A stretch of 64,000 bases of DNA from Planococcus sp. CP5-4_YE (lineage in GTDB: Bacteria > Bacillota > Bacilli > Bacillales_A > Planococcaceae): positions 62,001-126,000 of the forward strand of contig NZ_JAHPZO010000005.1 in assembly GCF_019042655.1 (NCBI RefSeq). The letters run 5' to 3'. Under the pieces are notes generated by a model. That model was not told the origin of the DNA. It worked only from the letters and a program-made list of their open reading frames with translations, and made no database searches. Below are positions 1 to 7,642 of the stretch, in pieces; positions within the stretch are counted from its first letter, which is position 1; every line of letters starts with the position of its first letter. A program made the position numbers and the translations under genes.

Positions 1-399
1 ATGGAAGCTCAAAACAATGCGACCACTCAAGAAGTGTTTGATGCCTTACAGCAAACACCGGTATGGCAAAATTACATGAATTATATGGCCGAGACCTATG
101 CTGCTTATTTCACAGAAAATGGCTATGACAATTTTTTAAATGGCACACCTGCTTTTATGTACAGTGGTTTTGATGGCAAATATGACCTGACAGCGTCGGA
201 GATTAAGATCACCCAGAACGAAAACAATCCGAAAATGTATCAATTTACTTTCCAAGTGGACTACAAAAAAGCAAACGGAGAAGTCCATCCGTATTCTTTC
301 GAAGGTGAAGCCATTACTTCTAAAGAAGGAAAAATTGAGAAGCTACAATTTCTGGATAAAGATGACTTGCTTACAGAAATGAATGAAGAAATTTATTGA
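1..399 (+). CDS. Unrecognised protein, probably the C-terminal part of a gene cut by the window edge
   Basis: The frame is open from the first base and ends at a TGA followed directly by a strong terminator. The window begins on an ATG, so this could be the true start, but no upstream sequence is available to show a ribosome site and a 5' truncation is more likely. The 132 residues are rich in Asn, Tyr, Phe and Glu, with no membrane segment or cysteine. The second half (KYDLTASEIKITQNENN, then a VDYKKANGEVHPYSFEGEA stretch) alternates in a way that suggests a beta-sandwich, as in the C-terminal domain of a secreted or lipoprotein component. I do not recognise the family. Coding status is well supported, function is not. 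Confidence 0.6.
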   Translation: MEAQNNATTQEVFDALQQTPVWQNYMNYMAETYAAYFTENGYDNFLNGTPAFMYSGFDGKYDLTASEIKITQNENNPKMYQFTFQVDYKKANGEVHPYSFEGEAITSKEGKIEKLQFLDKDDLLTEMNEEIY

Positions 400-426
400 C
401 GCTGCCTTTAGGTAGCGTTTTTTTGT
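399..426 (+). terminator. Rho-independent terminator
   Basis: Arms 399-406 (ACGCTGCC) and 411-418 (GGTAGCGT) pair with one G-U, loop TTTA, followed by a run of seven Ts. It begins immediately after the stop codon of the first gene. Confidence 0.85.
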
Positions 427-687
427 ATGATTGTATTCAAATGTTTTTGACCTTTTCAATCCTTTCCTGAAAATATATTTCCCCCCAAAAAAGAGGGGAA
501 AAGCTTATTTAGCTTCTTCCTTACCGATAATAGATGATATGTAAACTAAATATCAGAACAGTATTCTCTTTTTATCTATTTACACAAAATATTTTACGCT
601 CTCGTCTACGTTTTATAAAAACATTAATTAGTAAAAAGGTTAACGGTATTATTGAGACTCTTTACTTTATTTTTTGTCTCTAAAATA
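427..687. other. Intergenic stretch without a gene
   Basis: About 260 AT-rich bases, gene-free. On the minus strand a short open stretch ends at 504-514 with ...ISSIIGKEEAK-stop and is followed by a C-rich/T-rich hairpin-like tract. It has no start or ribosome site and may be the debris of a lost gene. I see no convincing promoter. Confidence 0.3.
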
Positions 688-725
688 AAACCTGGATCGC
701 TCTTAGTAGAGCAATCCAGGTTTTA
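688..725. terminator. Bidirectional terminator hairpin
   Basis: Arms 691-703 and 708-720 (CCTGGAT...ATCCAGG) pair with one mismatch, loop TAGT. An A-rich tract lies on the left and a T-rich tract on the right, so it can end the small minus-strand gene at 733-900 and any plus-strand transcript. Confidence 0.75.
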
Positions 726-732
726 TTGATTT

Positions 733-900
733 TTATGTATTGCCTTTCTTTTTATCCATTTTTAAAAATATAAAGTAGATCACATAAGCAACTAAAACTG
801 CAATCATTAATAAAACAGGTGGAGTTTCTCGGTCGCTGAAAAGACTATAAATCAGAAAAACAAAAATTAGAAGACTTAAAACATAAAGTATTTTACTCAT
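733..900 (-). CDS. Small two-helix membrane protein, unknown function
   Basis: A 55-residue protein starting MSKILYVLSLL. The ATG at 900 has AGGAG six bases upstream. A longer in-frame ATG exists 45 bases further out but has no ribosome site, so the shorter form is chosen. Two hydrophobic stretches (about residues 4-20 and 27-46) are separated by a short polar loop (FSDRETPP), and the C-terminus is basic (KMDKKKGNT), which suggests a hairpin with a cytoplasmic tail. It is transcribed alone and ends at the terminator at 688-725. No family is recognised. Confidence 0.6.
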   Translation of the reverse strand: MSKILYVLSLLIFVFLIYSLFSDRETPPVLLMIAVLVAYVIYFIFLKMDKKKGNT

Positions 901-1155
901 ATATACTCCTATTCTAAAAGTTATGGAATATCCATATGATACCATACTGAAATTTCGAACTATACCCCACTCAACAAGTTTGCAAGACTCATATTGAATC
1001 GAAGTTTTAATTCCAAAGCATCGAAACTTAATAACGATCTATTCCTATAAAGTGGAAAAATTTCATTTGAAGCTCCTTCTCTTGATGGGTCTTAAAATGT
1101 AAAATATACACTTCACGATTCCGTCTCTAAAACCTTATAGAATAGTCTTTTGATC

Positions 1156-1189
1156 TGAATGTAACTTACTTGCTAATAAGTTACATTCA
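1156..1189. repeat. Palindromic intergenic repeat, copy 1 of 3
   Basis: Arms TGAATGTAACTTA (1156-1168) and TAAGTTACATTCA (1177-1189) are perfectly complementary over 13 bp with an 8-nt loop. Two further copies of the same palindrome occur at 2024-2059 and 2384-2417. The surrounding gap (901-1207) has no other feature that I can see. Confidence 0.85.
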
Positions 1190-1207
1190 AATGTTTACAT
1201 AATCATT

Positions 1208-1951
1208 TCATAGTAAATCATTTGAGGAATTAAGTTCCTCTAGTGCGCTTTGCAAAGTGGAACGGGCGGCAATTGTCGTTTCCCTTATGAGTGCAGCATT
1301 TAGCGATTTTAGAATCAGCTTTTCATTTTCTTTATCGACCAAGTCCAAAACGCAATTAGCAAACGAACAACGCACTTGATAGGATGGATCTTTCAAAAGA
1401 TTCAAAAGAGATATCAGGCGGAATTCAGCACCCAAAAGATAGAGACCAGCATAGAAACCGACTTTCGCCGTGCTGCTTGTTTCGTTCTGAAGAAAGGATT
1501 CCAGTACAGGGACTGCTGATGCATCTCCAAGTTTGTCTAGCCCTTCTGCGGCCTCCCTACGGACTATTTCTTCCACATCGGTTAAGGCATCGATCAGATG
1601 CTGTTTCCCTCCGTTATCTCGCATCTCACCTAAGGCTTCCACCGCTGAAATACGCACGAGTTCATCGTCATCTTTCAATCGATTGACCACGGCGTTTAAA
1701 ACAGCGTCTCCCGTATAACCCCACAGTGCTTCGAGCATTTTAAACCAAATTTCTTCATCCGGATTGGCGGTTAGGGACAGCAGGGTGTTTTTGATTTTTT
1801 CGCTGATCGGTAATGTTCCCAGAGCTTCGATGGCCACCCACATAACATGAGGATCTTCGTCTTCTAAAAAGGTGGCAATGTTCTCAATGGCATCCGGACC
1901 AGCCTGCTCGAGAAATCCCTGGATAATCATTATTTTTTGTTCGGATTTCAT
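1208..1951 (-). CDS. HEAT-repeat protein
   Basis: A 247-residue soluble protein built from about six or seven ~31-residue helical repeats. They are clearest as 'DEDPHVMWVAIEALG', 'DDDELVRISAVEALGEM', 'DVEEIVRREAAEGLDKLG' and 'DPSYQVRCSFANCVLDL', which carry the D-x-x-x-V-R-x-x-A-x-x-x-L-G pattern of HEAT/PBS-lyase repeats. Such proteins are usually protein-protein scaffolds. The start is set at MKSEQK, 12 bases after a GAGGTG ribosome site; an ATG five codons upstream sits too close to that site. It lies between palindrome copies 1 and 2, with no co-directional neighbour close enough for an obvious operon. The partner is unknown. Confidence 0.8.
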   Translation of the reverse strand: MKSEQKIMIIQGFLEQAGPDAIENIATFLEDEDPHVMWVAIEALGTLPISEKIKNTLLSLTANPDEEIWFKMLEALWGYTGDAVLNAVVNRLKDDDELVRISAVEALGEMRDNGGKQHLIDALTDVEEIVRREAAEGLDKLGDASAVPVLESFLQNETSSTAKVGFYAGLYLLGAEFRLISLLNLLKDPSYQVRCSFANCVLDLVDKENEKLILKSLNAALIRETTIAARSTLQSALEELNSSNDLL

Positions 1952-2023
1952 AACGGAACATTCCACCTCTTTCGATGTTCTCTTACAAAATTTCGACCAA
2001 AGAGATTAACCTTTTGTCTGAAT

Positions 2024-2059
2024 GTGAATGTAACTTAATTCACAATAAGTTACATTCAC
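2024..2059. repeat. Palindromic intergenic repeat, copy 2 of 3
   Basis: Arms GTGAATGTAACTTA (2024-2037) and TAAGTTACATTCAC (2046-2059) are perfect over 14 bp with an 8-nt loop. The context CTTTTG-TCTGAATG just before it resembles that of copy 1. Confidence 0.85.
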
Positions 2060-2103
2060 CTCTCTAAGAACAAGACTCTAAAACCTTTACTAATTTAGCG
2101 TAA

Positions 2104-2274
2104 CTAGTGATCATCATTAACTGATTTCTCTGTATTTTGCTTTCGAACTTGGTATCCTACTACAATCCCCAGGATCAAATAAATTAATCCAGTGGTATCC
2201 CAATCATTTGTAAAGAAACTAATTACAAACCAAGCTGCCAGTGCCCCTAATATTGCTAAAAATAAACCTTTCAT
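2104..2274 (-). CDS. Small membrane protein, 56 residues
   Basis: The minus-strand frame from the ATG at 2274 to the TAG at 2104-2106 encodes MKGLFLAILGALAAWFVISF and so on, ending in a charged tail (RKQNTEKSVNDDH). Two hydrophobic segments (about residues 3-20 and 28-41) are separated by FTNDWDTTG. GGGG lies about seven bases before the start, a weak ribosome site. It is bracketed by palindrome copies 2 and 3. No family is recognised. Codon use is ordinary and the hydrophobic pattern is regular, which supports a real gene. Confidence 0.5.
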   Translation of the reverse strand: MKGLFLAILGALAAWFVISFFTNDWDTTGLIYLILGIVVGYQVRKQNTEKSVNDDH

Positions 2275-2383
2275 TTCATCGCCCCATTCGAATATTCCGT
2301 CTCTTTTATTATTTTTAAATTTAATGTGAATTTTATTAAAATATTCAGAATTTTTATTTCAGAAATAGAAAACTTTAGGAAAG

Positions 2384-2417
2384 TGAATGTAACTTAAATG
2401 CACTTAAGTTACATTCA
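2384..2417. repeat. Palindromic intergenic repeat, copy 3 of 3
   Basis: Arms TGAATGTAACTTAA (2384-2397) and TTAAGTTACATTCA (2404-2417) are perfect over 14 bp with a 6-nt loop. It shares the core GAATGTAACTTA with copies 1 and 2. Confidence 0.85.
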
Positions 2418-2512
2418 TTTCCACTATTCTCAAAGTTTGAAACCTATGTATATAAGCGTAAAAAGATCCTTTGATTGATGATCTTTTTTATTTCCTTAAT
2501 TTCACAATTAAA

Positions 2513-2989
2513 TTATTGTTCTATTTCATAATCATCGAGTAACACAAAGTAAATTAAATACATGATTATAAAAGAGATAAATGATCCAACTAATGATAGG
2601 TCAATTCTTGAGAAAAGATTATCGAGTAACATTTTAAATAGACAAGCAGCAATTACCACTTGGATTCCATAATTTAAAAGCATACTACCTCTCGTTATAG
2701 CTACTTTCTTCTTCTTTTTATAAATTATTATTTTAGATACTAAATCTAAAATAAGTGTAATAACGTACATAACAAAAATTAAAAAAGTGAAATACGTTAT
2801 ATTTCCCATGAAACTATCGCCAGTGGTGACATTAATTAAATTTAATTCCTCTAACACCTCATATAAACCGTATATACCAAAAAAGGGCAATACTACAAAG
2901 CCTGCTGTAACTAGTAACATTAAAGCTACAACAGTAATTACAGCTAGTATCCCTATTTTATCCCTTTTTTCACTTTTAATCTTTGACAA
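2513..2989 (-). CDS. Four-helix membrane protein, possibly YrvL-like
   Basis: A 158-residue protein that starts with TTG (SKIKSEKRDK...), six bases after AAGGGA. Four hydrophobic segments lie at about residues 12-34, 65-85, 104-123 and 132-150. A basic cytoplasmic-type loop (YKKKKKVA) follows helix 2 and the tail is acidic (DDYEIEQ). Size, helix number and charged N-terminus recall YrvL-type proteins of Bacillus, but I see no decisive motif and the assignment is a guess. It is transcribed alone. Confidence 0.6.
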   Translation of the reverse strand: MSKIKSEKRDKIGILAVITVVALMLLVTAGFVVLPFFGIYGLYEVLEELNLINVTTGDSFMGNITYFTFLIFVMYVITLILDLVSKIIIYKKKKKVAITRGSMLLNYGIQVVIAACLFKMLLDNLFSRIDLSLVGSFISFIIMYLIYFVLLDDYEIEQ

Positions 2990-3050
2990 AAAATCCCTTC
3001 TGTTTTTCTAAATACAGCTTTTTATCTCTTCCAAATTCACTTCCAAAATA

Positions 3051-3306
3051 TTAGAGTGTCTTTTCTAGGAGTGACGGTTCGCTTTCTTGCTCCCGGGAGG
3101 AGGATTCTAACGCTTCTACCTCGTTATCCTCCGGCAATGGTGCAATCAATTGTTTCTGCTCCGTCCATGCTGCTGTTAGCATAACAATTGTTCCAGCACA
3201 CCTGGGTATAAATATGCTCGAATACCGCTCCGTTTGAATCGGCAGACGCCATCTTCGTAATTGTTGGCATTTCCATATCTGTGTAGTTTGGAAGCTGACC
3301 GTCATT
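3051..3306 (-). pseudogene. Possible remnant: coding-like sequence in frame after the lipoprotein stop
   Basis: Directly after the TAA of the lipoprotein gene (3307-3309) the same minus-strand frame stays open for 61 codons, to a TAA at 3124-3126. It reads DGQLPNYTDMEMPTITKMAS... with a cysteine cluster (QVCWNNCY ... DC) and a normal protein-like composition, but has no start of its own. Past that stop, another frame gives an acidic tail (EDNEVEALESSS...LLEKTL). This is consistent with a longer lipoprotein broken by a stop and a frameshift, or with a decayed second gene. A 91-codon frame offset from it also spans the region but has an unlikely composition in its first half. Confidence 0.35.
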
Positions 3307-3795
3307 TTACTCTGGAGTTTCTTCAATGACGATATTCCCTATATATTGAGCTTCATTGTCTCGATCAATAAATTCCACTGCTAATACATAATTCCCTTCG
3401 GTTTGCGGAAAGCGAAATTCTCTCGAATCGTTTAGTTCAAGCTCCGTTTCTTCTCCATCTTTCCATAAGGCCGCCGTGATTGTCGGATCGGTCCAAATGT
3501 CTCCACCGTTTTCTTCATTCTCCTTGAAATCCAAAGAAGCCGGTTGGTTTGGAGAAACTCGCATGGCCTCCTGTGATGAGCCAAATTTTTCAATGTCCTC
3601 TATCGTTTCCGATACTTCTCCACTCGATGAATTCCAACTGATGTTGGCTTCTATTAATTGCATGGGTTCGCCCCGCAAACTATCATCTGCCAGTAAATAT
3701 GCTCTCGGAACACCCGCATCGTAGTCTTCGGCGATGCAGCCTGTCAGCATGGACATTAATAACAATCCTGAAACGAGTATCAACACTTTTTTCAC
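3307..3795 (-). CDS. Secreted lipoprotein, unknown function
   Basis: A 162-residue protein starting at a GTG nine bases after AAGGAG. The N-terminus MKKVLILVSGLLLMSMLTGC is a textbook type II signal peptide with lipobox LTGC, so the mature protein should be lipid-anchored on the outer face of the membrane. The mature part is acidic and beta-rich (ISWNSSSGEVSETIEDIE, EGNYVLAVEFIDRDNEAQYIGNIVIEETPE). The last stretch resembles an Ig-like or immunoglobulin-fold edge. It follows the GNAT gene by 42 bases on the same strand. The frame continues past its stop codon (see the remnant at 3051-3306), so the native protein may once have been longer. Confidence 0.75.
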   Translation of the reverse strand: MKKVLILVSGLLLMSMLTGCIAEDYDAGVPRAYLLADDSLRGEPMQLIEANISWNSSSGEVSETIEDIEKFGSSQEAMRVSPNQPASLDFKENEENGGDIWTDPTITAALWKDGEETELELNDSREFRFPQTEGNYVLAVEFIDRDNEAQYIGNIVIEETPE

Positions 3796-3837
3796 ATAAA
3801 GCCACTCCTTGTCCATAACGGCGTTAAACAATGCCGC

Positions 3838-4356
3838 TCAATTTTGCTTTGCTATCACGTTGATATCTGCCCACTCGTAAGCCAGTTCGGGTATTTGTTT
3901 GCCGGCAATCGTTATGTATTTTTCGTCGATGACTTTGCCGCCTAAGTTTTCATAAAAGCCGCTGGATTGATTTTCCTTGAGCACCCAAACGATCATGGAC
4001 TGAATGTCACGATCCAATAGCTCTTTGCTTATTGCCTGCATCAACAGTTTGCCGACACCTTGCCCTTGATAAGCTTTCAGGATATAGATGGCATATACTT
4101 CTCCGCCTATGTCCGGGTAGTCGCTGGAGCGCTCTTTGCCGCCATCTGCAAAGCCGATGACTTCACCGGTTTTATTTTCTGCTACGAACGCTGTAGCATG
4201 CTGCAGGTTGCGCTCCCATTGCTTCTCTCTTTCTTCGTATTTCAGCCCATCCAAATATTCATCTGGGACAATATTGCGGTAAGTGGTAATCCAACTGTCT
4301 ACATGCACTTTGGCAATTCCTCGCGCGTCCGAAAGTTTTGCTCTTCTAATCATCAT
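3838..4356 (-). CDS. GNAT family N-acetyltransferase
   Basis: A 172-residue single-domain protein that should transfer an acetyl group from acetyl-CoA to an unknown amine. It begins MMIRRAKLSDARGIAKVH, has the central strand EVYAIYILKAYQGQGVGKLL with the acetyl-CoA pyrophosphate loop Q-G-Q-G-V-G (R/Q-x-x-G-x-G/A), and ends with the ENQSSGFYENLGGK motif that closes the fold. Length is normal for the family. AAGGGTGAG precedes the start, which lies four bases beyond the stop of the upstream membrane-protein gene, so the two are probably cotranscribed. Confidence 0.88.
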   Translation of the reverse strand: MMIRRAKLSDARGIAKVHVDSWITTYRNIVPDEYLDGLKYEEREKQWERNLQHATAFVAENKTGEVIGFADGGKERSSDYPDIGGEVYAIYILKAYQGQGVGKLLMQAISKELLDRDIQSMIVWVLKENQSSGFYENLGGKVIDEKYITIAGKQIPELAYEWADINVIAKQN

Positions 4357-4360
4357 TCAC

Positions 4361-4852
4361 TCACCCTTTCGGTGTAAACTTCATCACCGCGTTGAACAGG
4401 TCGGAAGTTGATTCCTGGAATCCCCGCTCCTCGCTCTTGAAGCTGTCGAGTAATGTATAGCCGAAGACGAGTCCGGCGATTGTTTGTGCTGTGGTACTGC
4501 TAAAAAGAAGCAAGTCAATTTGAACATAGACTTCATCAGAGAAAATCAGGTTTTCGATAGGCAATAAAGGCAAAATAGATAAAACTAATACGATAAATGC
4601 TGGCACGCCGACCGCCAAGAACTTGCTCCAATCGAATCCGCCGATCCGGCTTTCTTTTCTCTCCAGCATAAACTTTGGCGTCCGCAATAATAAGCCGATA
4701 ATGATCGGGAAAATAGCTATATAAATCCAAAGTGGCCTTGGCTCAAATTCTGAAGCTGCCTTTTCACTCAATAATTGTTGAAGCTGCAATCCTGCATACA
4801 CAACCAATGCGATCGCGATGCTCCAGATGAAGTAATAGAAAAATCGTTTCAT
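4361..4852 (-). CDS. Four-helix membrane protein, unknown function
   Basis: A 163-residue protein with hydrophobic segments at about residues 5-25, 43-58, 79-98 and 112-135. A basic loop (RTPKFMLERKESR) lies between helices 2 and 3, and the C-terminal tail is soluble (SFKSEERGFQESTSDLFNAVMKF). GGAGGAG lies about eight bases before the ATG. It appears to lead a three-gene minus-strand unit with the GNAT (4-nt gap) and the lipoprotein. I do not recognise the family. Confidence 0.75.
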   Translation of the reverse strand: MKRFFYYFIWSIAIALVVYAGLQLQQLLSEKAASEFEPRPLWIYIAIFPIIIGLLLRTPKFMLERKESRIGGFDWSKFLAVGVPAFIVLVLSILPLLPIENLIFSDEVYVQIDLLLFSSTTAQTIAGLVFGYTLLDSFKSEERGFQESTSDLFNAVMKFTPKG

Positions 4853-4930
4853 TGTTTCTTCTCCTCCTTATATTGATTGGTAATTATATATACAGTTGAA
4901 AATGGAAAAGCGTTTCGTTTTTATTTCGAG

Positions 4931-5218
4931 TCAGATGAATGCCAGCATAAAAATAAAAATGACAGCAATCGGAAAAATAATGAACAGCCAGTTCAAAGCT
5001 TGGAGAATCCATATACCGGATGGTTTCGGGCCTTCCGTCTTTCGGATGTAGAGAAATGAAACGAGTCCGAAAACCGGCGTCATTAATTGCATCCCTCCGC
5101 CATAGTTCGGAGGTGAGGCGTCTACTAACTCTTCCAGCAGAAAAGAAAATAGCACAAGATTGATAGCGAGCAACACAACTGGAATCGCTAAACGAAATTG
5201 CTTCAGCATGTTCTTCAT
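4931..5218 (-). CDS. Small membrane protein, unknown function
   Basis: A 95-residue protein starting MKNMLKQFRLAIPVVLLAIN. GAGGAGG stands five bases before this ATG; an ATG 13 codons upstream lacks a ribosome site and was not used. Three hydrophobic segments (about residues 10-29, 44-58 and 72-93) are joined by short loops, one with PPNYGGG. It lies 78 bases upstream of the next minus-strand membrane protein gene and may belong to the same transcript. No family is recognised. Confidence 0.7.
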   Translation of the reverse strand: MKNMLKQFRLAIPVVLLAINLVLFSFLLEELVDASPPNYGGGMQLMTPVFGLVSFLYIRKTEGPKPSGIWILQALNWLFIIFPIAVIFIFMLAFI

Positions 5219-5459
5219 TTGATCCTCCTCAGTAAAGCAGTGTCCCGAACCTTCCATCTCTTTAATTCCATAATTTAACTTTAACAGTTTTCTTCCAGAA
5301 TCGATATACTTCTTAGAGATGTGATAGCTGGTGAATCTTTTTTATCAGGATGGTAAGGATTTAACCTTTATACTTGTGAAGAAAAGTACTCAACACCGAG
5401 AAATCTTGCCGGCTACTTCCCATCAGATACACCGATTGAGTTTGGATAAGCTGACTCAA

Positions 5460-5511
5460 ACAAAACGAACCCCAACTGCGCGCCGTCTTACTGGCACTCA
5501 TTTGGGGTTCG
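5460..5511 (-). terminator. Terminator of the prs-like gene
   Basis: Minus-strand arms CGAACCCCAA (5502-5511) and TTGGGGTTCG (5466-5475) enclose a 26-nt GC-rich loop and are followed on that strand by TTTTGTTTG. It begins 17 bases after the prs-like stop. Confidence 0.75.
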
Positions 5512-5527
5512 CTGCATTGCTCTATTG

Positions 5528-6478
5528 TCATCCTTCAAACAAAGGACTGACGGGCTTTTCGTTGTGCACGTGCTCGATTGCTTCTGCGAGCAATGGCGCG
5601 ATCGAGAGGATGGTGATTTTCGGGATGCGTTTTTCTTTCGGCACGTGGATCGTGTTGGTGACCACAAGTTCCGTCAACGCGGAGTCTTGGATGCGTTGAA
5701 TGGAATCGCCAGACAATACGGCATGCGTACAGCAAGCGTAGACTGCTTTCGCGCCATTTTCCACGAGCAGGTTCGCTGCCTCGGAAATGGTCTTCGCTGT
5801 ATCGACGATGTCGACGATGATGACCGCGTTTTTGCCTTTGATGTCCCCGACGATATTCATCGTCTCGGCTTCCTCTGGCATTTTGCGCTTGTCGATAAAG
5901 CCGATTGGAACGTCCAATCGATCCGCAAGTCTACGCGCTCTGGTCAAGCCGCCGTTGTCCGGTGCTACGACAATGGCATCTTCGAGGTTTTTATTGATGA
6001 AATGCTGCGATAACTCGGTAATGCCGAGCAGTTGGTCAACCGGGATATTGAAGAAGCCTTGTACTTGCGGTGCGTGAAAATCCATCGTGATGACGTGGTC
6101 CACGCCCGCTTTTACCAGCATATTTGCCACGAGTTTTGCCGTAATCGGTTCACGTGAACTCGCTTTTCTGTCTTGGCGCGCGTATCCGTAATATGGAATG
6201 ACCGCTGTGATGGAGTCTGCCGATGCCCGTTTCAAGGCGTCGATCATGATCAATAATTCCATGACATGCTCGTGCCCTGGCTGCGACGTCGATTGGACGA
6301 CATAGACCTCCGCCCCGCGCACGCTTTCTTCGATATGAATTTGAATTTCCCCATCGCTAAAGTGGGTGATGGAGTTTTTGCCCAGCTCACAGCCGAGATG
6401 ATCCGCGATCTCCTGCGCCAGTTCCTGATTTGAATTCAATGAAAATAGCTTGAAGTTGTCTCTTAATTGATAAGCCAC
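5528..6478 (-). CDS. prs: Ribose-phosphate pyrophosphokinase, divergent paralogue
   Basis: A 316-residue cytoplasmic enzyme of the PRPP synthetase family (ribose 5-phosphate + ATP to PRPP + AMP). It starts with GTG after AAGGGGAG. Typical motifs are present: [67 protein letters not shown] and CCTHAVLSG. Two functional loops differ from the classical enzyme. The flexible loop reads [14 protein letters not shown] rather than IDKRRPRPNVAEVMN and is one residue shorter. The PRPP-binding loop is [10 protein letters not shown] where the family has IDDIIDTAGT. The gene stands alone, without the glmU-prs-ctc neighbourhood of the housekeeping copy, so it is probably a second prs with altered activity or regulation. 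Family membership is certain, catalytic competence is not. Confidence 0.93.
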   Translation of the reverse strand: MAYQLRDNFKLFSLNSNQELAQEIADHLGCELGKNSITHFSDGEIQIHIEESVRGAEVYVVQSTSQPGHEHVMELLIMIDALKRASADSITAVIPYYGYARQDRKASSREPITAKLVANMLVKAGVDHVITMDFHAPQVQGFFNIPVDQLLGITELSQHFINKNLEDAIVVAPDNGGLTRARRLADRLDVPIGFIDKRKMPEEAETMNIVGDIKGKNAVIIVDIVDTAKTISEAANLLVENGAKAVYACCTHAVLSGDSIQRIQDSALTELVVTNTIHVPKEKRIPKITILSIAPLLAEAIEHVHNEKPVSPLFEG

Positions 6479-6631
6479 CGTTCAACTCCCCTTTCAGCAA
6501 ATTGTAAGTTCTTAAATTGATAGCTGACTGTTTCCCATGAAAATTTCTGATCATGCGGCTTGTATCAGTTGATTTCATGATAGCTCTTTCTGGGTGCAAA
6601 TGCCACCAAAGATGGGGAATCGCGCCCTTGT

Positions 6632-6949
6632 TCACAGGCTTAGTAAAAAATCTGCCACAATATCGAGATTCCAAATTAAAAGGATTAATCCGATTAAAAA
6701 AGCTGCTACCAGCAAGCTGATCAATCGAAAAGCGGCGAGTTGCAATCTTTCCGGGAAAAATTTCTCGCTGCACCAAAACAGGAAACTGAACAAGAACCCT
6801 ACAACGAAAAAAGGGCCATCTCCATACGAAAAAATTTCCTCCAACTCTTGTTTCTCTCCATTTTTTATCGGCTTGATGGCCACGTATATATTTTGAATTG
6901 CGATGCCGCCCAGTAAAATTGTTAGTATATAAACAGCCCATTGCGGCAA
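6632..6949 (-). CDS. Small membrane protein, unknown function
   Basis: A 105-residue protein with three hydrophobic segments (about residues 5-25, 45-62 and 76-101) and a polar loop (KPIKNGEKQELEEIFSYGDGP). The start is uncertain. I chose a TTG (PQWAVYILTILL) six bases after AGGGGGA; another in-frame TTG lies eight codons upstream and has no ribosome site. It lies between two unrelated minus-strand genes. The opposite strand also carries an open frame of about 100 codons, but that one is basic, Asn/Lys-rich and unlikely to be coding. Confidence 0.6.
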   Translation of the reverse strand: MPQWAVYILTILLGGIAIQNIYVAIKPIKNGEKQELEEIFSYGDGPFFVVGFLFSFLFWCSEKFFPERLQLAAFRLISLLVAAFLIGLILLIWNLDIVADFLLSL

Positions 6950-7010
6950 GTTCAGTCCCCCTTGTTTATCCAAATTGATGGCACATATCTTGACGGCTTT
7001 GATATTCTGT

Positions 7011-7478
7011 TCAACCTTCGATCAGTATAGCTGCCAACCCCTGTTCAATTCTCTCCAAAATGTCTACATATCCGATTGTTAAAAGTAGAAAAGGGACAAA
7101 GAAAACCAAAGCAATACTCAAGATTCTCAGCGTCTTGCTTATTTTCAAAAAGTCGAGGCGCTTGTGCTCGAGCAAGAAGAATATGCTCATGGGGATGAGT
7201 ACCGAAAACAGCGTTAAGAAGCTTTGCAGCGTGCGAATATTGGCTTGCAACAAGCTCATTCGCAGCCAATCACTTGTTTCATAATCCTCAACATTTACGG
7301 TCACCGAATTTTTCTCTAAACTCCCTTGTGTGATTACTATCCTTTCGCTCTTCTCTTCATAACTGACCGCTCCTGGAAAGATATTCAGGTAAGCAATCAA
7401 ATAGAAAGAAACACCGATCAATAAGAAGTACGCCAGTAATGTAACAGTGTCTTTTTTTCTCGAATTGTTTTGAGCCAT
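7011..7478 (-). CDS. Membrane protein with an extracytoplasmic loop, unknown function
   Basis: A 155-residue protein with AGGAGGG just before the ATG. After a charged N-terminus (MAQNNSRKKD) come helix 1 (residues 12-34), an exposed loop of about 50 residues (SYEEKSERIVITQGSLEKNSVTVNVEDYE is part of it), helix 2 (84-102), a basic loop, helix 3 (116-138) and a short tail. No catalytic motif is visible and no family is recognised. The helix pattern suggests a signalling or transport accessory protein, but this is inference. Confidence 0.7.
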   Translation of the reverse strand: MAQNNSRKKDTVTLLAYFLLIGVSFYLIAYLNIFPGAVSYEEKSERIVITQGSLEKNSVTVNVEDYETSDWLRMSLLQANIRTLQSFLTLFSVLIPMSIFFLLEHKRLDFLKISKTLRILSIALVFFVPFLLLTIGYVDILERIEQGLAAILIEG

Positions 7479-7642
7479 ATGCCCTCCTATTGTTTCTGAT
7501 TAGTAAGCTATAATCCATTTTTGAAGATTGATTTATTATACAGTGCTTGAATATTCTGCTTGTTTGAAACTATTTACTCATTATACCGTACAGTATGTTA
7601 AAGGAATTAACATTTTTTTCAAAAAACCACTTGGAGGTCTTT

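Noticed and set aside
1156..2417. Integron gene-cassette array with attC sites
   Set aside because: The palindromes lack the RYYYAAC/GTTRRRY boxes of attC, and no integrase is visible. They are kept as unexplained repeats.
3051..3326. 91-codon minus-strand gene after the lipoprotein
   Set aside because: Its first half has an unlikely composition and no ribosome site, and a better protein-like frame exists in the same DNA. It is treated as a remnant.
6594..6896. Plus-strand frame opposite the small membrane protein
   Set aside because: It has no ribosome site and a Lys/Asn-rich composition. The minus strand gives a regular three-helix pattern.
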